DNA of 64,000 bases, taken from positions 124,001 to 188,000 of the forward strand of contig JAJPIF010000002.1 in NCBI GenBank assembly GCA_021324885.1. Reading direction: 5' to 3'. This DNA is from Pseudomonadota bacterium (lineage in GTDB: Bacteria > Desulfobacterota > Binatia > Binatales > Binataceae). The notes beneath the pieces were generated by a model, which saw nothing but the letters and a program-made list of their open reading frames with translations, did not search any database and had not been told where the DNA came from. Positions 36,113-44,557 of this stretch are shown piece by piece (within the stretch, counting starts at the first letter, position 1; the number at the start of each line of letters is the position of its first letter). Made by a program: the position numbers and the translations under genes.

Positions 36113-37177
36113 TCAGTAGGTGTAAGGACGATCATCTTCGGGCAACGGAGCTCGGGGTTTGCGGGCCAGCGCGATACTTTCCGGTATGCGTTCCGATTCC
36201 GACGCGGCCTCCGCCAGTTCCTGCTTCAGGCGGGGAATCCAGTCACGGATCACCAGCCCCGCGAAGATAAACAGTGGAACCGCAATTGTGGCAAAAAGGG
36301 TATCCAGGATTACCCACGGCCGGGAAGGGACGGGAGGAACATAAGGCTCCTCAATGACACTGAAGGCGAAATCCGCATTCGCCTCGGCAGTCTTGGTCTT
36401 CTGAACCTGCATCGCCGCCAACTGGTAAAGATCATCGCGCAGCATCGGGTCCGAGGCCGAGGCCGCCGCTTCCTCCAGAGAATTTGCGGCGTCCTTGTCG
36501 TAAACTACATCGTGCGATCGAAGATAGTCGCGGAGCCGATCGATATAGAGCTGGAGCACATGCCTGGCAAAAGCCGGGTCCTTGTGCAGGAAATTCAGTG
36601 TGATATTGCCGGTGCGCACGCTGTTTTCGCAGGTAAAGGCTGAGCTCATCCTGAGATAGTAGCCCCATAGCGGCGAGTCATGCGCATCTTCGTGATGAGA
36701 AAAGGGCAGCGAGGGAATAAGCCACGAGAGACTGCGGCCACCGCTCAGATGCGGTCCCAGGTTCTCGGCCTGGATCATGGAAACCGTGAAGTTATAGCTG
36801 TTCAAAATCGCGACAAGTTCCTCAGGGTCATGCACATTGGTTCCGATATCGCTATCGATCCCGACACCGCTAACGCTCTGCGTTATGCCGGCACTCTGGA
36901 GAAGTCCCCCAAGGCTGTTAGGGTTCTGGCCCACCGGCCGAATGATCGCGGTGGCTTCATACTTGGGATTCATTACGAAAGCGGTCAGGCAATAAGCCCC
37001 GACCAGCGAACATAACGCCGCAACCATGAGCAACCGCCGATGGCGCAACGCAAGCAGCACGAAATATGATTGTAAGATCCCGCCGGCCTCGCGCTCGTCA
37101 ACGAGGTCGAGCACCACGGCACCATTGCCATTTCTATCTGGCGTGTAATCCGAACCGTTTGATTCCTTGCTAGCCAT
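36113..37177 (-). CDS. Wzz/Wzc-type chain-length determinant without kinase domain
   Basis: 354 residues. One membrane segment at about 50-68 (LLMVAALCSLVGAYCLTAF), a large periplasmic part (YEATAIIRPVGQNPNSLGG) with helical region, and a second membrane segment near 300-320 (LFATIAVPLFIFAGLVI) preceded by the proline-rich VPPVPSRPW. This is the polysaccharide co-polymerase layout. The cytoplasmic tail is short and has no Walker motifs or Tyr cluster apart from the last residues, so no tyrosine kinase is present. It should set polymer length and bridge Wzy to the outer-membrane exporter. It follows the Wzi-like gene after 126 bases that hold no convincing gene. Confidence 0.82.
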   Translation of the reverse strand: MASKESNGSDYTPDRNGNGAVVLDLVDEREAGGILQSYFVLLALRHRRLLMVAALCSLVGAYCLTAFVMNPKYEATAIIRPVGQNPNSLGGLLQSAGITQSVSGVGIDSDIGTNVHDPEELVAILNSYNFTVSMIQAENLGPHLSGGRSLSWLIPSLPFSHHEDAHDSPLWGYYLRMSSAFTCENSVRTGNITLNFLHKDPAFARHVLQLYIDRLRDYLRSHDVVYDKDAANSLEEAAASASDPMLRDDLYQLAAMQVQKTKTAEANADFAFSVIEEPYVPPVPSRPWVILDTLFATIAVPLFIFAGLVIRDWIPRLKQELAEAASESERIPESIALARKPRAPLPEDDRPYTY

Positions 37178-37303
37178 CGGCGATGGCCTCCCTGGCAGGC
37201 TTTGACGAATCGATTCCGTTATGCGGTTTCGCCGGATCGATCAGTGGAGCAGCTGCCTTGAACTCCTGTTGTGGTGGAAGAAAGAAAAACACACTTTGCT
37301 CGC

Positions 37304-39157
37304 TCAGCGCCAAATCCAGCTTTCTCGGGTCGGCCATAAGGATCCGGAAAGCTGGAACAGCGTGCGTACGGAATCCGTACCGGGCATCCAGTTGATATCG
37401 TGCACATATTCGCAAGCGACACGCACTTTCAAAGCTCCGAACAGATTGAAATTCTGAAACTCGAAATTGCCGGGGATCCGAAACACGTCGATGGCAATGC
37501 CGCCGCTGCGTTCCTTGCTCAACGTTGCCACGCCAAATGCCGGCGCCCGTTCCGTGTAAAACAGGTCGGTGTCAACCTTATAACTGTAGTCAACCCAGCG
37601 GCCCACGCTGAGGTCGACCTCGGTCGCGTCAGGTCCCATCGGATCTCCCATCAACTGGCTGTAATAGGCCCAATAGAGCGAATCGTCATGCCGTGAATAA
37701 TTTGGCTCCATTACGGCGTACTCGAACCGGGCGTCGGTCAGCCCGTCGCGGGTCAATCTGGGAATGTACACGCCGCCCTGAAAGGAAGTCGACAAAATCG
37801 GCAGCTTGCCCCTGTTATCTTCGGCTAAATACTCCTGGTAAATCTCGGTGTTTCTCAGGCTGGGGAAATACAATTTGAGAAAGGCTCCAGCCCGGGAGTT
37901 GGTATCGCCCTGACTTCGCGAGCCGGTGTTGAGCCCGGTCACCCGGCCCAGCCATCCGGTCCATCCGTACCTGGAGTTATTGGTACCCCCGAACATGATC
38001 ACGTGATCGACGCCGAACTCAAAGGTGGGAAGCGGCTTAAAGGCAATAACCTGTCCGGAGATCCATGGGTAGGGATAATTGCCAATCTTCACCGGCTTTG
38101 GAAAGAAAGTTTCGTCATAGCGGCCGTGGTCCAGTTCGCCGACAAAGATTTGATGCCGAAATGGCCCCAGGTAGCGCAAGAACCCGGGCAACGGCCTGGC
38201 GTGGACATTCTGAAAAATAAGAGCCGGAAACGGCGGCGCGTTGTTACTTTGGGACAAAGAGCCGAAATATCCCGTGCCCCAACTCATCTCCTGATAACCA
38301 AAGGCGAGCGCCTGGTTTCCAAGGCTGGCGACCACGCCGCCCCGCAGCAATTGGAGCCGGTTCTCATCCGAGATCTGCGTGACCGCCGGCGAACCGGGAT
38401 ACATTCCACCCTTTGGCCAGGCCTGGCGAAACAGTTGTGGATTGCGGCTGATCGGTCCGGCGAGTGCCGCTTCGCCATAGGCGGTCATAAATCCCCCCAA
38501 CCCTGCCCAACTGGAAGCGCGGAGAATCTCGTTGCTTCCACTCAAAGTGGACAAACCATCATTGTTGGGGAGCAGAGGAGTGCCTTCACGTCCTTGAAAC
38601 TCAGTAGTACTTTGAGCGAGATCAAAAAGGCGCCGGGTGCCCCCGGAATAGACGTACTCGGCCTCGACGCGCTCCAGCGGATGGATCATGGTGGGCGGGT
38701 TGTCTTCGTGGTTGGCCTCCAGCCATTGGACCTCCTCGCTGAATTCCTCCCGCATCGAATTGATTATAGAGCTGGCCAGCGGATCGGCCTGCTCGGAATC
38801 ATTGAGATTGCGCTCCGCCTCCAAGGTCAGGCGCGCGGCCTCCACGCGGGCAATAGGTCTGATTTCGGACAGATAATCATCCAACAGTCCGAGTCCGTTG
38901 AGCGTGTCCAGCTCATCATAGACCGGATCGTCCAGCGCGACATATACAACATAGGTTGAGGCCGCGGACGCGGAGGCAAGTATCAGAATCCATAGGGCGC
39001 CGATTGCAAGCGCGACGGCCGTCAGCAGCAGGCTTCCGGTCCTCGTCACGGCAGGCGTCGGAGCAACCGGAGTTCGCCCATGTTTTCTGCAAACCTCAGT
39101 CCTGGCGGCCTTCTGACGCAGGGTGGAATTATTTTCCATAACTACTTTCCCCGGCAT
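37304..39157 (-). CDS. Wzi-family capsule assembly outer-membrane protein
   Basis: 617 residues. A hydrophobic segment at about 44-68 (LLLTAVALAIGALWILILAS) ending in AAS acts as signal peptide with an unusually long basic n-region of about 40 residues. The mature protein has the Wzi-family opening (DDPVYDELDTLNGLGLLDDY) and many alternating amphipathic strands (FEFGVDHVIMFGGTNNSRYG, VRVACEYVHDINWMPGTDS), as expected for an 18-strand beta-barrel. Wzi anchors capsular polysaccharide to the cell surface. It lies between the SLBB export gene and the chain-length gene, which suits this role. Start could also be the ATG at 39139. Confidence 0.8.
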   Translation of the reverse strand: MPGKVVMENNSTLRQKAARTEVCRKHGRTPVAPTPAVTRTGSLLLTAVALAIGALWILILASASAASTYVVYVALDDPVYDELDTLNGLGLLDDYLSEIRPIARVEAARLTLEAERNLNDSEQADPLASSIINSMREEFSEEVQWLEANHEDNPPTMIHPLERVEAEYVYSGGTRRLFDLAQSTTEFQGREGTPLLPNNDGLSTLSGSNEILRASSWAGLGGFMTAYGEAALAGPISRNPQLFRQAWPKGGMYPGSPAVTQISDENRLQLLRGGVVASLGNQALAFGYQEMSWGTGYFGSLSQSNNAPPFPALIFQNVHARPLPGFLRYLGPFRHQIFVGELDHGRYDETFFPKPVKIGNYPYPWISGQVIAFKPLPTFEFGVDHVIMFGGTNNSRYGWTGWLGRVTGLNTGSRSQGDTNSRAGAFLKLYFPSLRNTEIYQEYLAEDNRGKLPILSTSFQGGVYIPRLTRDGLTDARFEYAVMEPNYSRHDDSLYWAYYSQLMGDPMGPDATEVDLSVGRWVDYSYKVDTDLFYTERAPAFGVATLSKERSGGIAIDVFRIPGNFEFQNFNLFGALKVRVACEYVHDINWMPGTDSVRTLFQLSGSLWPTRESWIWR

Positions 39158-39228
39158 CCTGTCTTTTCGCTGAAATCAGGCGGCGCGCGGAAATCATCGA
39201 AGGACTCGGCTATCGGGGCGGGTCCGCA

Positions 39229-39313
39229 ATCAACCGAACCCGCCGCTAACGCAGGCTGACTCGCGCGGACAATCCGGAACAGGCGCGGCGCGCGCCCATC
39301 AACCGAACCCGCC
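39229..39313. repeat. 16-base direct repeat in the spacer after the SLBB gene
   Basis: ATCAACCGAACCCGCC occurs at 39229-39244 and at 39298-39313, 69 bases apart, in the 159-base spacer (39158-39316) between the SLBB gene and the Wzi-like gene. The second copy lies four bases past the SLBB stop. It might form part of an attenuator or a processing site; no U-tract is seen, so termination is not supported. Confidence 0.5.
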
Positions 39314-39316
39314 CGG

Positions 39317-42300
39317 TTACAACTGCGTCGCCAGCAGAGCCAGCACGGCCAGTCCCTGGGCGCTGTTGGCGATGATCGTGGTGATGTCCTTGGTCTCCTG
39401 GAGATTCTGGAACCGCGTCAGGTTCTCGGGCACGTAAACCGTATCGCCAACATCGAGCTTGGAACTCATCAGGCCACCTGAAATGAGCGGCAGCACCGGG
39501 AACAGAGCGGAGCGGCGGCTTTGATCATAACCTTCTGCCGTCACCACTGATCCGTCCGCCTTGATTACGAAGACCTGCTTTTTGTCCGCGAAACGCGTAT
39601 AACCGCCGGCTTCGTTGATATAGTCGCTGACGGTATAGGAAGCCAGCCTCAGGAATGAGCTGGGATGGTTTACCTCACCCATCACGTTGACGGAGGAGGG
39701 GATCATCGGAACCATAATTTGATCTCCGTCTTCCAAAACCACATCATCCGGGGTACCCGATTTATCACCCATCGCGTTGACGTGGATAACCATGCGGCCG
39801 TCGGCCTGCTGGTTTTGGCTGCTGTTGAGAACATTTTGCAGCAGCATCATGGACGTGCTGGAGCCGCCCGATACGGCGGCGCTGGCGCCGGCGGCCGCCA
39901 ACTGGGTTTGCGCCAGGGCCGCATTGGCAGCCTCTTTCATAAGACGGTCGCGAGCCTCGTTCAGCACCTCCTGCTGAACCTGCTGCACCGAGACACGCGT
40001 GAACACTATACCCTTGACAAAAGCGTCAGGCAGAAAGCCGCCGCAGCGTTCGAGCACCGAATGCAGCCGCTCGCCCTCCCGAATCGTGTACACCCCCGGA
40101 CGCATCACCTTGCCGCTGACCAGCACGGTGAACGGCAGATGGTAGTTGGAGGCCGCCTTGACCAGCAGTTCGTCGTTGGGCTTGAGCACGATGTTCTTGT
40201 CATTGGAACCCGCCGGATGCGAACGCAGGTCGATATCCATATAGACATGGCGCGCCGCCGATCCATTTATCACTTCAGTGCGCGCCAGTTCGGCCCGCTT
40301 CAGGTATGCGTCGTCCAGCGTTCCGCCGGCATTGGCGACCAGATCGCTCACCCGCATTCCGGGATAATAGTCATAGATGCCGGGGAAACGCACTTCGCCG
40401 GAAATTTCCACGAATTCCGGCGGACGCTGCCAATCCAGGATGGTCCTGACGAAAATCTCGTCATTGGGCTTGAGCGGCACGTCGAACTCGTACTGACCCT
40501 TGAGGACAGCGCGGAGATTGACGTCGATATACCTGCGCACGGCTTTCCCCGCGGCATTGACATCGGAGCGCACCAGCACCACGCGGTCCTGGTAGGCGTC
40601 ATCGCGCAACCCACCGGCCATATACACCAGATCGCTCACCTTCATGTCGGGGCTGAATACGAAGCGCCCCGGCAAACGCACTTCACCGTTGATTGCCACG
40701 GAGGGCAGATCCCGGATGTCGTCGAGATTATAGATATCGACTTCGTCCTTGGGATTTAGTGTTATATCACCCCGCCCCATGCGTGGATTGGACAACGCGT
40801 CAGCGAGATCCACCTGCAGGAAGTGCACCGTTTTTTCGGGTCCGGAAAGGCGCCTGATTAGCGCATATTTGAAGTAGGTATTGGGCAGAATTCCTTCGCC
40901 TTTCTTGACCAGGTCGGAGACCCGCATCCCTTTGAACCATTGATATTCTCCGGGCCGGCGCACATTACCCGAAAGCACCACGGTGTTAACCCGCCCGGGC
41001 AGAACCGGATAAACTTTGATTACGTCTCCGTCGCGAATCGTGTAGTTCTGGTTGGTCAGCCGCTTGAGACTTACGTCGAGCGCGATCATCCTTCGATGGT
41101 TCTGGATCCGTTCCACCTGGAGATGGCCGCCGAAGCCGAAGCCGTCGATTCCTCCCGCCAGTTTCAAAACCTCGCCAAGCGTTTCCGGGTGATCCTTCCT
41201 GAGCTCGTAGATCGCCGGACGGTTCACTTCGCCGGCGACCGCCACCACGCTGCCGATCACTGGCACGAAGATCACATCGCCGTCCTCCAGCCGCCGGTCC
41301 GCGGAATTGTCGCCGTGCAACAGGATGTCATACATGTCGATGACGTCGACCAGTTGATTGCCGTTGCGCACCTCGATTCGGCGCAGGCTGCCCACCTTGC
41401 TCACACCGCCGGCCGCCACTAACGCGTTGGACACCCGCGACAGCGCGCTGACCTGGTAGCTGCCGGGCTGGATCACGTCACCGGCCACGGTGACGGTGAT
41501 GGTACGCAACTGACCCATCGTCACATCGACCTGGGTTCCGGTCATCTTTTTGGCCTTGCTTTCGATCAGCTTCTTGGCCTGCGCGAAAGTCAGACCGGCA
41601 ACCTGAATCGGCCCCAGTTCGGTTATCTGGATAGTGCCCTGACGATCGACGACCGGGTTCAAAACGGTGTTAACGCGGCCCCAAAGCAGGATGTCGATTT
41701 CGTCGCCCGGACCGATCACATAGTCGTTGCCAACCGGAACATTGCCGACCGGAGCGAAAGTCGAAACCATCGAGGTGAAAAAGTTATAACCAAACTGAAC
41801 CAAATTGTCGGTAACCGGCGGTGGCGGTACGTCGAGAGGATTGTCGATTATCTGGAACTTCGTCTCGATCGGCGAGGGGATCCAGTTGACGCCGTTGATC
41901 AAGGGCAAACCATTGGGGCCAAGCGGCGGGTTCCCGGTGGGCGAAGTCATTGCGTTGAGCTGCGGGACGCCGTACGGTGACATGCCGTAAGGTGGCATGG
42001 TCGTACTGGCAGGCGTAACGCCGTTGGGATAAGGCGCAACCATCCCGTTCGCCGGCATCGTGCTGCCGTTGGCGCCCATCGCGCCATAGGGCGGCATCGT
42101 TGCGGACTGGGGCATCCCTGGCGGCTGCATGCCGAAGCCGGGGCCTTGTGGACCCGTTGGCATCCCCCGCGAGGCCATCATTTGTTGAATCGCACCCAAC
42201 TGCGCATCACTCAATCCCAGCGTCCTGCCGATCGCTGCAACCTGGGTGTTGCTTAAATTCAATGCACTGAAACGCGCGGTAAGCTGCTGTATCTGATCGG

Positions 42301-43339
42301 GGCTGACCGCGCCGCTGGCAATCTGATTCTTCAGTTGGTTAAGCTGGCTGCCGGAAACACCGAGCTGTGCAGCAATCGTGTTGAGGGTGTTCTGATCGAT
42401 CCCGCTCACCAGGTTGGAGAAGCCCGACGACCCCAGGGCTCCACCCATGGTGCTACCCCCCACGGCGCCCCCATTGAGGCCACCTGCCATCGCGCCACCA
42501 GGTCCGCTACCAAAGGGTTGGCCCAGGGTGCCCGCATTTGGGAAACCGCTCGAAGTTGGGTATCCACCCGCAGGCGAAGGAGCGCCAAAACCAGGCATCT
42601 GGCTGTTAGCGGGATTGGCCGATCCGGCCGAATAGCTCGTGTTAGCACCACCGGGTCCCGCATAGCCCATCGGCATCCAAGGCGTATTGGTGGCCCCATA
42701 CGGCATGCCGTTGGCGCCATAACCGAACGAACTCCCGCCCATCGATCCCATCGCTGGATTCATCTGCTGGCCGTAGCCTGAGCCATAGCCGGGCACCGGC
42801 GTCGGGCCATAGTTCGCTCCATAGCTTCCGCCGTAACCGGGCCCGAAGCTGGTGCCCGGGCTTGCAGGGTATCCGGGGGCTGCATTGTAACCGAAACTGC
42901 CGCCATATCCTGGAACTGTCTGCCCATATCCGGGTCCAAAGGTGGGGCCGTAGCCGAGGGCGGAACTGGTGCCATATCCAGGTCCCGAGTTGGGTCCGAA
43001 ACTATTGCCGTAAACCGGTGGATAGTAGCTGCCCGAGCCGATCGGCCCGACATTGGGGCCCAGGTAGCCATTGGACGGGGCGTTGGTGCAATTTCGCGGG
43101 TCCCTGGCGCAAGCGGCCGCACGCCAGCTCATAAACGATTGTGTTCCCAGATACCCATTCGAGACGTTGGGTGCCGCCTGGCCATAGCCGTTGCTTGGCA
43201 GACTATACCCGCTGCCCGAGGACGATGCGGTTCCCGAGCTTACCTGCGCCTGGGACCCGAAGGCGAGCGTCAAAATGGCGGCGGTTCCCAACAGACCGCC
43301 TGCAACCCAACTTAACGTGCGGATACGAGGGTGAAACAT
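39317..43339 (-). CDS. Giant Wza-like polysaccharide export protein with seven SLBB repeats
   Basis: 1340 residues, several times the length of Wza. Signal peptide in residues 1 to about 32 (VAGGLLGTAAILTLAFGSQA). Residues about 35-520 are low-complexity, rich in Gly, Pro, Tyr, Ser and Asn with recurring GYG, interrupted near 305-395 by a helical stretch (TLNTIAAQLGVSGSQLNQLK). The polysaccharide export domain begins near 540 (YVIGPGDEIDILLWG). SLBB-like repeats follow near 614, 699, 790, 884, 979, 1074 and 1217, each with a core such as ISGEVRFPGIYDYYPGMRVS. An Ala/Gln-rich helix precedes the last repeat. First gene of the locus; the ATG at 43339 has GGAGG six bases upstream. No lipobox Cys was seen. 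Expected to form the outer-membrane/periplasmic export conduit. Confidence 0.85.
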   Translation of the reverse strand: MFHPRIRTLSWVAGGLLGTAAILTLAFGSQAQVSSGTASSSGSGYSLPSNGYGQAAPNVSNGYLGTQSFMSWRAAACARDPRNCTNAPSNGYLGPNVGPIGSGSYYPPVYGNSFGPNSGPGYGTSSALGYGPTFGPGYGQTVPGYGGSFGYNAAPGYPASPGTSFGPGYGGSYGANYGPTPVPGYGSGYGQQMNPAMGSMGGSSFGYGANGMPYGATNTPWMPMGYAGPGGANTSYSAGSANPANSQMPGFGAPSPAGGYPTSSGFPNAGTLGQPFGSGPGGAMAGGLNGGAVGGSTMGGALGSSGFSNLVSGIDQNTLNTIAAQLGVSGSQLNQLKNQIASGAVSPDQIQQLTARFSALNLSNTQVAAIGRTLGLSDAQLGAIQQMMASRGMPTGPQGPGFGMQPPGMPQSATMPPYGAMGANGSTMPANGMVAPYPNGVTPASTTMPPYGMSPYGVPQLNAMTSPTGNPPLGPNGLPLINGVNWIPSPIETKFQIIDNPLDVPPPPVTDNLVQFGYNFFTSMVSTFAPVGNVPVGNDYVIGPGDEIDILLWGRVNTVLNPVVDRQGTIQITELGPIQVAGLTFAQAKKLIESKAKKMTGTQVDVTMGQLRTITVTVAGDVIQPGSYQVSALSRVSNALVAAGGVSKVGSLRRIEVRNGNQLVDVIDMYDILLHGDNSADRRLEDGDVIFVPVIGSVVAVAGEVNRPAIYELRKDHPETLGEVLKLAGGIDGFGFGGHLQVERIQNHRRMIALDVSLKRLTNQNYTIRDGDVIKVYPVLPGRVNTVVLSGNVRRPGEYQWFKGMRVSDLVKKGEGILPNTYFKYALIRRLSGPEKTVHFLQVDLADALSNPRMGRGDITLNPKDEVDIYNLDDIRDLPSVAINGEVRLPGRFVFSPDMKVSDLVYMAGGLRDDAYQDRVVLVRSDVNAAGKAVRRYIDVNLRAVLKGQYEFDVPLKPNDEIFVRTILDWQRPPEFVEISGEVRFPGIYDYYPGMRVSDLVANAGGTLDDAYLKRAELARTEVINGSAARHVYMDIDLRSHPAGSNDKNIVLKPNDELLVKAASNYHLPFTVLVSGKVMRPGVYTIREGERLHSVLERCGGFLPDAFVKGIVFTRVSVQQVQQEVLNEARDRLMKEAANAALAQTQLAAAGASAAVSGGSSTSMMLLQNVLNSSQNQQADGRMVIHVNAMGDKSGTPDDVVLEDGDQIMVPMIPSSVNVMGEVNHPSSFLRLASYTVSDYINEAGGYTRFADKKQVFVIKADGSVVTAEGYDQSRRSALFPVLPLISGGLMSSKLDVGDTVYVPENLTRFQNLQETKDITTIIANSAQGLAVLALLATQL

Positions 43340-43390
43340 CATTGGCCTCCGCCTGCAAACCTAAACTTCAGCGACCGATTCCGCAGTCCG

Positions 43391-43406
43391 CGCAGGGGCC
43401 TTGCCA
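43391..43406 (-). promoter_or_regulatory. Candidate sigma-54 (-24/-12) promoter of the polysaccharide operon
   Basis: On the minus strand the bases read TGGCAAGGCCCCTGCG. Against the RpoN consensus TGGCACG-N4-TTGCW it keeps GG and GC with exactly ten bases between them and matches at most other positions. A start of transcription about 12 bases downstream, near 43380, would give a leader of about 40 bases before the SLBB gene at 43339. No comparably good sigma-70 element was found here. Unproven but well placed. Confidence 0.5.
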
Positions 43407-43684
43407 GGGCAAATGCTGCCGGCCGGCGCAAGAGCGGGCGCTTCACTTGCGATATCAAAAAAAGTTCAAATTGCGTGGGAATATTTGAATTCCGGTTCGA
43501 TTCGACGATTTAGAGGGATTCAGCAAATCACTCAAAGTCGAGCCATCGATCTATCGATTCGCAAAAACAAACAAACTTAGGGTCTTGTTCATTTTTTGAC
43601 ACGCGTCCGCCATCTCGTGCCAGAAGGTCAAGCACGACCGGCCGGCGGATATCGCCTGCCTTGAAATCAGCTTTTATTCGTCAG

Positions 43685-43709
43685 CAGAAGCACCAAACTC
43701 GTGCTTCTG
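43685..43709. promoter_or_regulatory. Perfect 9-bp inverted repeat, possible activator site
   Basis: CAGAAGCAC at 43685-43693 and GTGCTTCTG at 43701-43709 are perfect inverted complements separated by seven bases. It lies about 300 bases upstream of the predicted sigma-54 start, a distance typical for enhancer-binding proteins. No T-run follows on either strand, so it is less likely a terminator. Confidence 0.45.
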
Positions 43710-43730
43710 GCAAAAAGAACCCGATGTACC

Positions 43731-43757
43731 TCTCAGAAGTGTTTGGTTTCTCAGAAG
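43731..43757. repeat. Tandem TCTCAGAAG motif
   Basis: TCTCAGAAG occurs at 43731-43739 and 43749-43757, an 18-base period. The core CAGAAG also occurs at 43621-43626 and within the inverted repeat at 43685, giving a cluster of like motifs within 140 bases that could be binding sites for one regulator. Confidence 0.4.
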
Positions 43758-43774
43758 ACTTACTTTATGTCGGG

Positions 43775-44353
43775 TTTTGACCGCAATTGCGGGTTTTTGT
43801 AGAACCCGGAAAAGTTGCCGCCACTGTGCAGATGATTAATTCCCTCGTTTTCAGGAATCAAACCGGGGAAAACCAGCTGTTTAAGGCCCCAAGCTCATTA
43901 CCATAATACGGCGCAAGGCTCGATGAGCCATATTTGCAAGTCGTTTTCGATCGCGAAATAGCCGAAGTCACAGTGAAAAAAGTCATATATTGATTTAACT
44001 TGATTAGCGTTCCAAAAACGATGGAGCTGCGAAAGCCTGCCCAAAGCTAAACTGATCTGCTAACCGCTTTCAATCTCGTGAACAAAAAGAAGTACCAGAC
44101 GCAATCTGGGAAATCAATAGCACAAATAGGAGACCTTTAGGTTGCGGAACATACCGGCTTTCGCTTTTAGAGGCGAAAATAGCAGCTTAAAGCAGCCCGC
44201 CGAAGCCTTGGTTATTCCTGCCTCAACCTACGTCTCTCCGCTGATTTCGCTTAATTACTTGGTCTCGATGGTAATAACTGGCCCTGTTATCCTCTGGCCA
44301 CACCAGCCGCGGCCGTATTGAGAAGATGTCAATAACGGACTTTTTGACCGCAA
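43775..44353. repeat. Duplicated 12-base motif in the divergent spacer
   Basis: TTTTGACCGCAA is found at 43775-43786 and again at 44342-44353, same orientation, 567 bases apart. Both include a TTGACC that resembles a -35 box. Only the two end copies are meant, not the interval between. Confidence 0.4.
43777..43805 (+). promoter_or_regulatory. Weak candidate sigma-70 promoter facing right
   Basis: TTGACC at 43777-43782 and TAGAAC at 43800-43805 are separated by 17 bases. The -35 box differs from consensus at one position, the -10 at two. The nearest rightward gene starts 750 bases further on, so it would drive either a long leader or a non-coding transcript. Could be chance. Confidence 0.25.
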
Positions 44354-44370
44354 AAAAGTGTCGTTTCGGA

Positions 44371-44403
44371 ACTTGACCGTTAGCCGCTCAAGTCAATTTT
44401 TTT
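44371..44403 (+). terminator. Weak hairpin followed by seven T residues
   Basis: ACTTGA (44371-44376) pairs with TCAAGT (44388-44393) around an 11-base loop; three bases later seven T residues run from 44397 to 44403. The six-pair stem is A/T-rich and weak, so termination efficiency is doubtful. Confidence 0.25.
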
Positions 44404-44557
44404 AAAAGGCCGGCAGTCTCGCGGCCTCAAGCCTGCCGCCACCACAGGGCGGTACGCCGATCGAGCAGCCAGTTCAGCCGACCCTACCGAGGTTGGCAGG
44501 CGAGCGCCACCCGTAGTACCTCTGATGTTCGGGTTCCAAAGCCCCATGGAGGAAACG

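Larger units (their letters stand above)
43343..44557. other. 1.2 kb gene-free divergent regulatory region
   Basis: No open frame here has a family resemblance or a ribosome site, and base composition is visibly more A+T-rich than the genes on either side. It separates the leftward polysaccharide operon from the rightward catabolic operon. Contents I can point to are a sigma-54-like element, a perfect inverted repeat, clustered CAGAAG motifs, a 12-base duplicated TTTTGACCGCAA and a weak terminator-like hairpin; each is listed separately. Confidence 0.7.

Noticed and set aside
37170-37337. 55-codon frame on the minus strand between the Wzi-like and chain-length genes (MADPRKLDLALSEQ...)
   Set aside because: It overlaps both neighbours, has no ribosome site and no recognisable similarity; a small real gene cannot be excluded but is not supported.
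1-43342. Possible exosortase/PEP-CTERM system, often linked to similar polysaccharide genes
   Set aside because: No exosortase and no PEP-CTERM tail was found in any predicted protein in the window.
44444-44456. GGCGGTACG resembling the ops/JUMPstart core GGCGGTAG
   Set aside because: It is on the strand leading to the catabolic operon rather than the polysaccharide operon, and lacks the full motif.
43343-44557. c-di-GMP riboswitch or other known riboswitch in the spacer
   Set aside because: None of the conserved core stretches could be matched by eye; short hairpins present are not diagnostic.
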